The notes under the pieces were generated by a model, which was not told where the DNA came from, ran no database searches, and saw nothing but the letters and a program-made list of their open reading frames with translations. From Choristoneura fumiferana (lineage: Eukaryota; Arthropoda; Insecta; Lepidoptera; Tortricidae): a DNA stretch of 64,000 nucleotides. Position numbers and translations under genes: made by a program. Positions within the stretch are counted from its first letter, which is position 1. Every line of letters starts with the position of its first letter. Of the stretch, positions 49,876 through 60,325 are shown one piece after another. Where the stretch lies: assembly GCF_025370935.1 (NCBI RefSeq), contig NC_133500.1, forward strand, positions 63,317 to 127,316. The letters are read 5' to 3'.

Positions 49876-52186
49876 ATGTTGCGAACTTTTATCTTCATCG
49901 TATGCATCGCTCGTGCTCAATTTTTGGATAGTGGTAATATCTACTAATATTATAAATGCGAAAGTTTGTGATTGTGAGCGAGTAAGAGAGTATGTTTGTT
50001 ACTCCTTCACGCTGAAACGGCTGGACGGATTTGGATGAAATTTGGCAAAAAGTTTATAACCTGGATTAATACATAGGATACTTTTTAACTCGATATTCCC
50101 ACGGGATAGGGATAAAAACTCTAAATAACAACCGCCAGGCTTAGAGTTTTGAAATTTGGTATATAGGAGGCTGGGCGTCTGGAATAACACATAGGCTACT
50201 TTTTATTCCGATATTCCCACGGGATAGGGATAAATCTCAAAATAACAACCAATTGGCTTAGAGTCATGAAATTTGACATGATTGTTTTTAATGTAACGTC
50301 AATGAAAGCCACGATTTAATTTTTGGGAATTTTCACGGGAATTTTTAAAAATCCCGAAATTTCAGCTGCTGGAGTATACTTAATAATAATTCACACGATA
50401 ATCATAATCATCATCGTCCCAGGCTTTACACCGCCCACCACTGCTCACAGAATAAAAAGGGTTTGGGCTAAAATTCCCACGCGGGCCCAGTGCGGATTAG
50501 GAAATTCACATTAAACCATGTGCTTCGCAGCTTTGTGCTGGTTTCCTTACGGCGTTTTCTTCCATTGTAAAGCTCGTGGTAAAGGGTCTGAACAATAGTA
50601 AAACTGCCCCTGGTAAATTGTAATGTAAGCAGTTTAATTTCTTTGAAAATTGTATACATATAATATGTACCTACTAAATCGTAATTAGGTACTTAATTCT
50701 CAAAAAAATCAAAGTTCGAACTCATTACGAGTCATACGTAATAATACACATAACGAGATTAACGAATACCACCATAAAATTTTTGAGATTCCGGGTAATT
50801 TAGAAAAAATCTGAAATATCATTCTCAATTTTAGCTGATTCAAGGAACAATCCAAACGGATGGCTAGAGAACCTAAAGAGGCGTTTGATGATCGACAACT
50901 ACGACTACCAACCATCCAGCGGTGACTTGGAACTGCGAGCAATGAACAAGAACCCTTCAGAAGCACCAATGGAACTGGAAACCACAACTGAAGCCACTAC
51001 AGTAGACTATGACGTATTAGACGCACAAGACAAAGTAGACGCACCAATACAATTCGTTTATGATTCAGCTGAGAAGAATCATGAGAAAGCTGATGATTAC
51101 AATGACATTAGCACTGTCCATAGTCTTTATGCGACACGTCATCGATTTAATGATGTTTACTTCGCTCCTCCTGACCCGCAGAACTCTATAGAAGAGCAAG
51201 ATAATGACCATGGTATTTCAAGGAATGATCTGCAGATATATTTGAAGGATACGAAGAAGCAAGACCCTTTTGTAGCCAAAAATGTCAGTTATAAAGTTAT
51301 CCAGGTATGTTTGGGATAGAAGAAATCTTACCTATGATAGGTATTATAAATGCGAAAGTATGTGAGCGTGTGTGTGTTTGAAGAAAGTCAGATTATGAAG
51401 AAATTTGGTATGTAGATACTTAATTTCTGGAATAACACATGGGCTACTTTTTGTCCCGATATTCGTACGGGATAGGGACAAAAGTTTGACACCGCAACTG
51501 TTGGGTTTAAAGTTAAATTAAGCACAATTGCACTAAGCAAGGTCAACGAAGACCACGATGTTAATTTTGAAAATTCCCCTGGGAGTTTCGTATACTTACC
51601 TAATTCTGGAATTTCAATTGAAACTACCGGATTTATTATGATGCCGGCATGCGAAGCCGCGGGTAATGTCAAGTGGGTAAATCACAGACCTTATATCAAG
51701 ATAGACCGTAAGAGTTTACCTACCTTGAGTGTAAAATGTTTGATCCACGGTCAAAGTTTTGTGCGACCTAAATGCGCGATGCGCTTTGAAAAAGCCGCCG
51801 CTAGAGTCGCGGCGGCAGGCCTTTGAATCGTTTCCGCGCATCTTTGAATCGGTATCGTGCGATCTTGATTTTTCCCATCACTAAATCTCGCTCGTGACGT
51901 CATCGTAGGTACGAAAAATTCGACACGCTTTTTCTCATATCGTTTGAAGCTTTCGTCGATCTCGATAGGTATAAGGTCTGTGGGTAAATAGAGCTTAACC
52001 CGTTTGCAGCCATCCTTGTCGCGGCGCGCCGGCAGTGCAGCCCCCCGCTTTGTCGAAGAGGTCGGCGCCACCGGCGTCTCCTTACTCAGCGTCGACGGAG
52101 CCCCCTTCCCCGAGTTCCAGCTGCCTTCAGCACGGAGACAGTACCAGGCGGTCAAAGGCAGTGCCTCGGAAGACTGGCTTGATTAA
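49876..52186 (+). CDS. Gene B, haplotype copy 2: intact three-exon secreted protein
   Basis: The exons are 49876-49933, 50835-51304 and 52010-52186. Together they make 705 bases, 234 codons plus stop. Exon 1 encodes a signal peptide (MLRTFIFIVCIARAQFLDS) and ends in phase 1 at G|GTAATA. Exon 2 is entered after ctcaattttag and left in phase 0 at CAG|GTATGT. Exon 3 follows acccgtttgcag and ends GSASEDWLD. The mature protein is about 215 residues, acidic, with no recognised domain, no cysteine pattern and no second membrane segment. Near its start lies LENLKRRLMIDNYDYQ, the motif shared with A and C. Exon 3 contains GATGVSLLSVDGAPFPEF. Introns hold SINE C relics and repeat D. It is probably secreted; its role is unknown. 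Splice choices are by eye but agree in phase and between both haplotypes. Confidence 0.8.
50835..51304 (+). CDS. Gene B exon 2, copy 2
   Basis: 470 bases, 156 codons plus the split first codon. Against copy 1 it changes I to V, E to A, V to D, P to T and L to F, with four silent changes, and has no indel. That contrasts with the indel-rich flanks and supports selection on the frame. Confidence 0.8.
52010..52186 (+). CDS. Gene B exon 3 (terminal), copy 2
   Basis: 177 bases, 58 codons and TAA. It differs from the copy 1 exon by loss of one serine codon near the start (an in-frame 3-base change) and keeps the C-terminal GSASEDWLD. Confidence 0.75.
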   Translation, partial: PSLSRRAGSAAPRFVEEVGATGVSLLSVDGAPFPEFQLPSARRQYQAVKGSASEDWLD

Positions 52187-52366
52187 CATTAGCTATAGCT
52201 TAATAATCCTACTAATATGAAAGTTTGTGAGTGAGTATGTTACTCCTTCACGCTGAAACGGCTGAACGGATTTGGATGAAGTTTGGTATATTATCGCCCT
52301 TGTAGCTACTTAACAAAGTTCTAGCCCACTAGATTTGTTTTCTTCTTTTTAGTATTTATTGTTTAT

Positions 52367-52930
52367 AGCAAACCGTATCCAAGTGCCTAGTCGCGTCTTG
52401 CCCGAGCGGGCCTCTCGTGCGCGCCGACCAGCAAGATTACTTGCTAGTGTGAGTGTGGTGTCAGCGTAGTGCGTCGTATTATACGCGGCCCCTCTTCACC
52501 TCCCGCGCCCCGCTCTATTTCGCGCCGTGCCGACCGCGCCCAGTCGTTCAAAGAGTATATAATCACTACGTTTTAAGAGTCGGAACTCTCATACAAAACA
52601 ATACCACGATTGTAGTATGAATTCAGTGTCTTTTTGGTGCCAATATCAAGAAACGAACTGCACAGACTAAACAGGGCCGAAAAAGTCACATTGACAAGTA
52701 GTGTTGTTAGGAACAGTCGATATTATCGATATTGTAACAGCATAGTGTTGTGCTTTTTTATCGATATATTGTCAAAAAACGGCACGTGGTGCGCTTTTTA
52801 TTAATTAAATGATCGAATTAAAGAAAAAAAAAGTTGTTTTTCTTAATAATAATTTATTTTCATGTCATGGATCTGTTTTTCTTTACATAGGTAAATACAG
52901 TTTCACGTTACACAAGTATTGTATAGTAGT
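52367..52930. other. GC-rich left part of the copy-2-only block
   Basis: 52380-52560 is GC-rich and includes gagtatataatcactacg, a possible TATA box. 52700-52775 has tattatcgatattg and tttttatcgatatattg, resembling the TATCGATA element of insect promoters. No exon was supported. It may be the promoter region of a captured gene or part of an LTR. Confidence 0.3.
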
Positions 52931-52934
52931 ATTG

Positions 52935-54700
52935 TATTGTCCGTTTTGCACTGCACAGCACTTGTGGAAGGCTGTGCATGTAAATATTCCACACTGGGCA
53001 ACTCCAAAGCTGAACCTGAAACAAAGTTAAATTTAGCCAGTAGCTTACACTAACTAATGCAAGATAAAATAAAATTGGTACGCACAATCCAATTTTTGTC
53101 ATATTGCAGGTCAATGACCTATGTTTACCTAGACAACTTTCTTACAATTTCTTGCCTTATTGTCAAATATGTCTTTACTTGTCAAATGAATGAAATGAAA
53201 TGTAAGGTGATCTTGGAAGTTGACGATACATAATTTTGTATACCTCTGATAAACAATCTACTTGCCATGCCAAATGTAATGAAATTAATTCTGTAGTTTT
53301 TACCCGATTCTGGTGAAGCCCAAAAGGAGGATTATATTTTGACCTGTATGTATGCATATCCATTTCTATCTCCTCTAACTACTAAGCAGCTCAACCTATT
53401 TTTAACCCCTAACGCAAAAAGAGGAGTGTTATTACATGAAGTGTACCATAAACACAGACAATACAGAAAAAATGGTCAAGTGCGAGTTGGACTCGTACAT
53501 GAAAGGTTCCGTAAACAGTTCAATAAAAGTTTTTCTGAAAATTCTTCTAATATAAGTTTTTTTTTGCTGACTGTACTATATGCCCCTGGTTACCAAAGTA
53601 CTCGTCAAGACGACAAACGAGTCCAAACTCGATGCAGTTGTGTTGTTTATCACAGTGTTCCTATGGTCACCCGCTAGCTTTATTATCAGATCAACTCTAA
53701 AATTCTAAATTATGCTATAAGGTATAGATTTTTATCAGTGATAGCTTACCTGTTGTATTGTCAGTTTTACACACCACTTGTAGAAGGCTGTGCATGTAAA
53801 TATTCCACACTGGGCAACTCCAAAGCTGAACCTGAAACAAAGTTTAATTTAGCCAGAAGCTTCCACTAACTTATACAGGTGAAATATAATTAGTGTGTAT
53901 AGCCAATTTTTCTGTCTATTACTAATGCTCTGACCGGCAACTATACTATACACTCAAAATACCTAGCATTATTATTGATGATGAAGCAAATTAATTTATA
54001 ACATATATTGTATGTAAAAAAAATATGTGCATGTGTATTGATGGTATTTATTAGGGTTATGGTTTATGGGGGCGACTGAAAAACAGCGCCTGTCAGCCAA
54101 GGGACTTTGTTCTGCAAGGTGCAGGCATAAGCTGAGTCGCTTCCCTTTTGATAGTTTGATTGTACTTATTATTTGTTATGTAACTATGTAGAATTTGTAA
54201 ACAAACTATTAAATCAATATCTTTTATTATATTATTATTATTATAAGATGCAGTAAGTCAAGTTGCAATAGAGATAAATTGAAAATAAAATAAAGTGTTT
54301 ACCTTGGCTGTTCTTGCCATCTTTAGGGAAACCCTTCAAGAATTTCTTCAGAAAGAGGTGGCATGGGAAGTCCCAATTTTGGTATGGCTTTCTTCTTCAG
54401 CCGGGTTTTCGATTTTGTGAAATCTCGTTGCCAACTACTTTCACCCACTGCTTACAACTGAAATAAAATTTAATTGTCGTGATACTATATAATACGAATT
54501 GACGTCGGCCAGCCAAATATAACCTCAACACCTATTATCAGATTTATCAGTAACTTTACTTACACATGTTCACTTAGAGGAAATCTAGCAAAGAACATTT
54601 GTTTTCACAATGTTTTTCTTGAATACCACAAATTTCGCATCTCCTTATGTTGAATGGTTTCTTAGTAAAGGACAGCCGTGAAAATTACGGTAAAAACTAG
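52935..54700 (-). pseudogene. THAP-type zinc-finger gene remnant with a duplicated exon
   Basis: On the minus strand, FARFPLSEHV ends at a donor (54564/54563, GTAAGT). It joins in phase with CKQWVKVVGNE of the next exon (54457-54303, acceptor tttatttcag). These match the F-x-x-F-P ... W ... G core of THAP DNA-binding domains. Later in that exon, in another frame, comes LKKKAIPKLGLPMPP, resembling the A-I-P end of a THAP domain, so a frame break or deletion lies between. A third exon (53831-53750, acceptor tttgtttcag) has the frame SALELPSVEYLHAQPSTSG. It is present again at 53015-52935. The zinc-binding C2CH set cannot be followed intact. A decayed host gene or a captured fragment are possible. 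Confidence 0.5.
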
Positions 54701-55951
54701 AGTCCTGTCTCGAATAAATGCACTTTAGTGAAAGAAAAGTTAATGCGGAGGAGAAATAATCTCAAACTCAACGCTATTAACAAAACAAAACACCAAAATA
54801 CACGAAAATACAACACAAAATCTCGCGAAGGCGTCCGTTCCCACGCAGCAGATGAAGGTTTGTGGGTTGCCATATAAAATTGAAAATAGAACTAAATTTT
54901 TTCATTTACTTAAATAAAAAGGATATCCAGTCAGAATTATTTTTATATTGTATTATTTATCTTAGTAATATTTTTTTCCGCTTATTTTTTTTTTTCACAG
55001 CTTAAAATGTGAAGAATTGCAAATATTATAATTTAAGTTAAATCTTCTAAACACAGATCATTTCATAAATATGGCAACCAATAAGTTATTTTGGAGAGGT
55101 TGGTACAAAAAAGACACTAGCTCCATACATTCGATTTTTTGTATGGAGTTTCAACCCACTGCAGTCGTTTCCAAGCCGCCGTAGCGAAGCTGCGCGAGAC
55201 ACTTCCGCGCCCGCGCATACACACGACGCTCACACCGCAAGCGGCATCGTCTTGTTACTATACAGTGTTAAACCTAGTGACTAGCTAAGCTATACTATAT
55301 CTGTTAACCCACTAATCCATAAACTTTTCATATTGTCAGTAAAGTTCCAACAAACCTATACCCTGAGTTTCTCATTTCTGCCAGCCGGCAGTGGCGCACC
55401 CCTTCTATCTATTCTAAGTAGTTCCCAGTACTATATCTGGCGTCCCAACAGTGTGTGGATTAGTGGTAAAACAAACGATTCGCGAGTGAGTGATTTTCGT
55501 GAGTGTCGAAATCCGTACGAACGACTCCGCGTCTACCTAACCTAAAATTGTGTGTTCGTAATCGTAATGCACATAGGTACAAACTATCCGCATAGTGATA
55601 ATGACGCGTACTAGAAGTCAAGCAAACCCGGTGCAAATGGAAGACGTCCACAGCGACGAGGAGGAACGAGAAAAGTGCCTCCCGCGCCACGGATGCCTGC
55701 ACAGCAACGATTAATTTCGCATGGCAACAGAGACGATGCATCAGGCATTTCCCATTCCTCTGCGCCACCTCAGCACGAACACCAGGAGTACCAGCATGAC
55801 GCGCGATGATGACGGAGATGATGCAACAGGCATTCCCCACCCCTTCGCCACACCCGCAATGCTGACGCAACATTCTCACAGCAGAACGTTTCCATGCTCC
55901 TAGAAGGCCTAACAAAGAACGCAAACCAACGCTATAAAGGAAATCCTAGAC

Positions 55952-56815
55952 GTGTCCTCGGCCACCGCGCGAGTACTCTACTCCCGCGCGGTGCTCACCG
56001 AACATGGAAACTTTGCGCGTTGTAAGGCTGTGTTTAGCGGCACACCTACCGAGTCCATCGAAGGATTTATCGATGCAATAGAAAGCTACAAAGAGTGCGC
56101 TAACGTGACTGATAATAATGCAATAAAAGGTTTGTCGATGTTGCTGACGCACGATGCGGCCACCTGGTGGCAGGGCATTAAAAATCAAGTAACTACATGG
56201 GACGAGGTCGTTAATAACCTACGAAGCGCTTACGGCGACCGACGGCCGCCCCATAGGATTTACCGCGACTTATTCGCAACCGAACAACAGCACGAGAATA
56301 CCGATGTGTTCGTTGCCAAAGCGCGCGCCCTGTTGTCAAGACTACCTAAGAATGATTTAAAAGAAAAAGTGCAATTAGACATGATTTACGGCCTATTAAA
56401 CGTGCGAATAAGGAAACGACTCCGCAGAGAGGAATTCACTACATTCGCCGAGTTATTACATCATGCTAGAAACATTGAAGACTCCATAGGTGAAGAGGAA
56501 CGACGAGTATCAACAGCGAGGCCATCGCCGGCCCCGGCGCGAGTACTTTCCGCGCCACCCCGGCCCCTCCGCTGGCCGCCGGCGGGCACGCGCGAGGCGC
56601 GCCACCGGTGCGCGCGCAGCCCGCGGCGCTACCGCGCTGCCCCCCGCACCGCCGCGGCCCCTCACGCGCCCGCGCCGCCGCAGCCCCGCGGCACGCCCGG
56701 CGTGAACGCGCCCCCTAGGGCTCCGCCGACGACTCGGCCTCCGGTCCGCGCGAGCCTCGCGACCCTACTGTACCTACTGCAAGCGGTACGGTCACCTACG
56801 AGATCAATGTCGTAA
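55952..56815 (+). pseudogene. Gypsy gag core
   Basis: The frame contains FSGTPTESIEGFIDAIESYK, LLTHDAATWWQGIKNQ and LRREEFTTFAELLHHAR. This type of Ty3/gypsy Gag is related to the lineage that gave rise to insect Arc proteins. An earlier piece (55601-55714) carries MTRTRSQANP and stops. The zinc knuckle CTYCKRYGHLRDQC (56769-56810, C-x2-C-x4-H-x4-C) lies in a different frame from the core. A frame break therefore falls in the GC-rich Arg/Pro part (56520-56760). Intact relatives form capsids that package element RNA. Confidence 0.75.
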
Positions 56816-56944
56816 GTTGGAGGACAGAGGTGAGTCTTTCAACCATAATAACTCTAATAACGCGAATGAAAGTGCCGTAAATAAGTTCGTGCCGGAAAAG
56901 TTCTATAGTGTCGAGTTACCCGTGCGCGATCGTAAATTTCAAAA

Positions 56945-57780
56945 TCGTTCACTTAGTGCGTGAATAATGACTATAATCATAGAATCCCAACTGGTAATTC
57001 TTATGAAAATAAGTCCTGTCTATCAGACAATTTGTCCTCAAATTTTAATGATACATACGAGTACAGTCATGATCACAATTCTTCCAAATTGTTTAGATAA
57101 GTACCAAAATTGTACGAAAAGTATAGATGCGATGTACAACAATTATACATGTGCTTATAATGATAAAAAAGTAACGTCTACTTCTTGTAACGGCGCTATA
57201 CCGAAATGTCGAAAGTCCGATTTTTGTACGTAATTCTAAGATTTTTGTATTCACAAAGTCGATGACGTAACTCATACCCGTCCACAGGAAAAGGGTAATA
57301 TGTCAATTTTTTCACAAACAAAGGGCACGTGTTCTTGTATTAAAAAGGATGCTATTTTAAAGGACAAGTCTGATTTTGTATTTAATGGTGAACAATTTCA
57401 GTGTCACAAAACCAATGACATAACACTTTCGCACATGAGTCCCCAGGCAAAGTGCAGTAAGTCAGACTTATCACATAACGTTCCTGTTGTACTTGTTGTA
57501 ACGATGTAATGCAAAGGTGCAACAAGTCTAATTTGCATGTAATTGTTATACATTTTGTGTCCGCAATTTTAATGACCCTACGATGACCCGCCCGCAGGTG
57601 AAGTGTGATAAGTCGATTTTTCACAAAATGTTGACACCAAAATTATGTTTTTTCACAAAAGTGTATTAAGTCCGATTTTACATCTAATGGTAAAATATTC
57701 CTAGATCATAAAATCGATGATGTTATAACGACCTGCCCTCAAGAAAATGTAATACGTCAGATTTTTCACAAAATTCGGCT
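56945..57780 (+). repeat. Spacer with degenerate KCxKSDF-type coding repeats
   Basis: Between gag and protease, short blocks recur near 57200, 57285, 57446, 57596 and 57741, about 85-160 bp apart. In one frame or another they give strings such as PQAKCSKSDLSHN, PQVKCDKSIFHK and PKCRKSDFC. The frames are broken repeatedly, so this is now non-coding. It looks like a decayed repeat array within the polyprotein. Confidence 0.45.
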
Positions 57781-57840
57781 GATGTTAATTTATTATGTTG
57801 TGATGATGATAATTATGTACGTATTAAGGACGATGACAAC

Positions 57841-58176
57841 TTGTTGGCATGTAGCGTCGGCGATAGGCCCGTCAAGCGTCGCGACTTACGTCCCATTTTC
57901 AAAATCGAGATTTTGGGAGTAAATGGTACAGCTTTAATTGATACTGCCGCGAAACACTGTATTGCCGGTCACACGCTATATGCTCTCCTTTTACGTAAAG
58001 GCCACCCTCTCACGCCTTCGACGAGGGAAATTAAACTTGCCGATGGCCACGTACGTGAGATGAACGTTCTCACTACCACTTTACAGGTGCGGTTGGAACA
58101 AATTATCATAAAAATACCATTTTTAATTTCCCGAGTCCGACAACAACGAAACGTTACTCGGTATAGATTTTCTTAG
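57841..58176 (+). pseudogene. Gypsy protease-like region
   Basis: The frame has ALIDTAAKHCIAGHTLY and KLADGHV, in the layout of a retroviral-type aspartic protease. The usual D-T-G has become D-T-A. The expected LLG-type end motif lies at about 58150 in another frame. This copy is unlikely to be active. Confidence 0.65.
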
Positions 58177-58289
58177 GGCTATGGTGTGTCGTTATTAATT
58201 TCTCCAAAGAAGTATGGTATTTCGACGATAATCATCGCGTTCAACATACGCTATTTTTCGAACCAACTTCGCGTGGCACCGCTTGTGCC

Positions 58290-58541
58290 TCCACAGACGT
58301 TCTTCGGGACGACGAGGGTTCTCAACTGGAGTCAGCAGAACGAGACGAACTCGCCCAGATCCTCGTCAGGCACGTGCACATTTTTCGTCCAGGGGGAGCT
58401 CCTACGCCTTTCGCTGAGCACCGCATAGACACGGGTGAGCACCCACCTATAGCAGTGCCTCCATACCGTCTGAATCCTGCGAAAAAAGAGGTGATGAGAA
58501 AAGAAATCGACAAAATGCTGCAAGAAGATATATTTATTTCA
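58290..58541 (+). pseudogene. Start of gypsy reverse transcriptase, truncated
   Basis: The frame includes HRIDTGEHPPIAVPPYRLNP and ends KMLQEDI, the conserved lead-in to the RT fingers of Ty3/gypsy. The rest of RT, RNase H and integrase are missing. The next bases are the host sequence seen at 29262 in copy 1. Confidence 0.75.
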
Positions 58542-58570
58542 CACTTTTTTAATAGTTCTGTGAAAATGGT

Positions 58571-58620
58571 AGAAATAAATAAATAAATAAATATCATGGG
58601 ACACTTGACACCAATAACTT
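58571..58620 (-). repeat. SINE A tail scrap, only in copy 2
   Basis: aaataaataaataaatatca then tgggacacttgacaccaat is the antisense 3' end of SINE A. Copy 1 lacks it at about 29287. Confidence 0.55.
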
Positions 58621-59105
58621 GAAACTATTATAACCCATATAAATTAGAATGGGCTAATTATTAGCTTTCATTTGATACCTCACTCGACAGGTTTAAATAT
58701 TTTTTTTTTTTATTTAAACTTACAATTTGGCGCCAAAAATCCGCCATTTTGATTTTTCAAGAATTTCGTACCCAGTGCCACTCACGTCATTAAGAAGAAT
58801 CCAATGACGTGTAATTTATCAAAATCGATTCAGCCGTTGAGTAGTTACGAGAGGACATAGGAATGGACATACATGCCCCATGCAAGAACTTCCATGCAAG
58901 TTTCACCAAATTACGATATTTGTTTGATCAACTGAATTCATGGCCCCTTATAGTCTGCCATGTAATGCAACTTATATGCAAGTGTTCTTGAATGGTCTAA
59001 ATGGAGCTGAACTGATGGAACAATTAGAATTTTTAGGGACACTATTTGTATACAAAGTAGGCCGCATAGGTACTGCAAAAGTTTAACCATCATCTTAACT
59101 ATAGC

Positions 59106-59792
59106 TATACCGGGTGTGGCCTGCAATATTAGCAAATAACTAGATCATAGATCATACTCCTCAAACTGAACAACTTCTCAGCGACTTTAAAAATAATTAG
59201 TTTAAAATTCTTATTACACTTTTAAGTTTATTCGAAGAAGCAATGTAAAGCAAAATGCTTGATGTTTGTAGCGTGACAGGCGACGTCAGTTGTGTTCTAG
59301 GATGGCGTCTAGATGGCGTACATTGATAGCATTATTTAATTATGTGAAAAAAGGAAAATCCAAAGACTCTATTATTTTAAAAATCGCTGAACTATGTGTT
59401 TTATATGGGTTTGGTATGGGTCCCACTAAAAAACAGCGTTGTGGCTTGCCGCAACATTATGCTGATAGATGGCGTACATTGATAGCATTATTAATTATAT
59501 GAAAAGGAAATCCAAAGACTCTATTATTTTAAAAATCGCTGAACTAATGTTGTTTATATGGGTTATGGTATGGGTCCCACTCAAAAACAGCGTTGTGGCT
59601 TGCCGCAACAATATGCTGAGTGGGCCCCAATTTATACTATTCAATGTTTTTTTTTTATTATTATTTCTTCCTAACGTGATTTTTCTGTGTATCGAATATG
59701 TGTAAATAAATTCTCTCTCTCTCTCTCTTTAGTTTGACGAGGACGATCTATGTTTGAATTTTTTGCTCGTATTACAGGCCACACCCGGTATA
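59106..59792. mobile_element. TIR element with internal tandem duplication
   Basis: The left arm tataccgggtgtggcctgc with its next 40 bases matches, inverted, the right arm ending caggccacacccggtata. The arms are about 62 bp. Inside, two units of about 150-160 bp (from 59313 and 59467) share atggcgtacattgatagcat and a core of the family seen at 500-735, and a ctctctct run lies at 59711-59728. Copy 1 (from 29766) has one such unit and stops at the gap. Confidence 0.6.
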
Positions 59793-60325
59793 AGCCCTGA
59801 GTATTTCTCAAAAAAGTGTCCCGTCATGAAATTGACAAGAAATCAGTTTTGTCAAAAAATTATTAACAAAGGACGAGATCATAAAACATAAACTACATAA
59901 AACATCCAAAATTTGTAGACGTCAAGAAAACGTCACGAAATCTTGTGAGGAAAAAAATCGTAATTTTGTAACTACATCGAAACTTTCTATTGGATCCAAC
60001 AACAAAGATTATCTGACTTTTTATCACCTTTACCACAATGTTTTGTGTATATATTTAAACACAATATTACTTATTTTTGCGTTGAAATAGCGTTAGGATT
60101 TTTTTTATACAGCTGAAAATGGACAACTTTTTAAGAAATAGTCCTATCCTATATGTGTATGCTATATCCCCCTTCATAACTAAATCGCATAGCGTGTTTG
60201 AGCATTGCGAAACGTCTCATACTTTATTACACCATAAATTTTATGTCCTTGCAATTTTGTTGCTAATCTAGAATGTGAATAAAATAACGACTCGAAAATA
60301 ATTTGAGTTCTACTTTAAGTTAAAC
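59793..60325. other. Upstream region of gene C
   Basis: AT-rich. No element was recognised and no clear TATA box was found close to the start. The 5' untranslated part of gene C should lie here. Confidence 0.4.

Larger units (their letters stand above)
55438..58541 (+). mobile_element. Ty3/gypsy-like retrotransposon, 3'-truncated
   Basis: A candidate primer-binding site (TGGCGTCCCAACAGTG, 55438) is followed by a gag start (ATG at 55601), a Gag core, a zinc knuckle, an unusual spacer, a protease-like region and the first residues before reverse transcriptase. The element stops at 58541, where sequence shared with haplotype copy 1 resumes. No 3' LTR was found, and the 5' LTR limits are unclear. 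Several frame breaks occur. Confidence 0.7.
52367..58543. other. 6.2-kb block present only in copy 2
   Basis: Copy 1 reads tagtattttattgttttattt and continues to cacacttttttaatag. Copy 2 has 6.2 kb between tattgttt and tttatttcacac. The block holds GC-rich sequence (52380-52560), minus-strand THAP-like exons and a gypsy element lacking its 3' two thirds. Short AT-rich repeats (tttat) at both edges could be a target duplication or chance. A composite insertion or a mis-join are both possible. Confidence 0.6.
34676..59579. other. Haplotype copy 2 of the duplicated region
   Basis: It matches 10900-30084 in order and orientation, apart from private insertions, the largest being 52367-58543. Its right end continues into sequence that copy 1 lacks because copy 1 stops at the gap. 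This fits an allelic contig that should have overlapped copy 1. Confidence 0.8.

Noticed and set aside
51638..51826. A 62-codon frame between gene B exons 2 and 3 as an extra exon.
   Set aside because: It begins in the tail of dispersed repeat D, has no matching splice phases, and copy 1 disrupts it.
55460..55924. A 154-codon minus-strand frame.
   Set aside because: It is antisense to the gypsy gag start and has no recognisable protein features.
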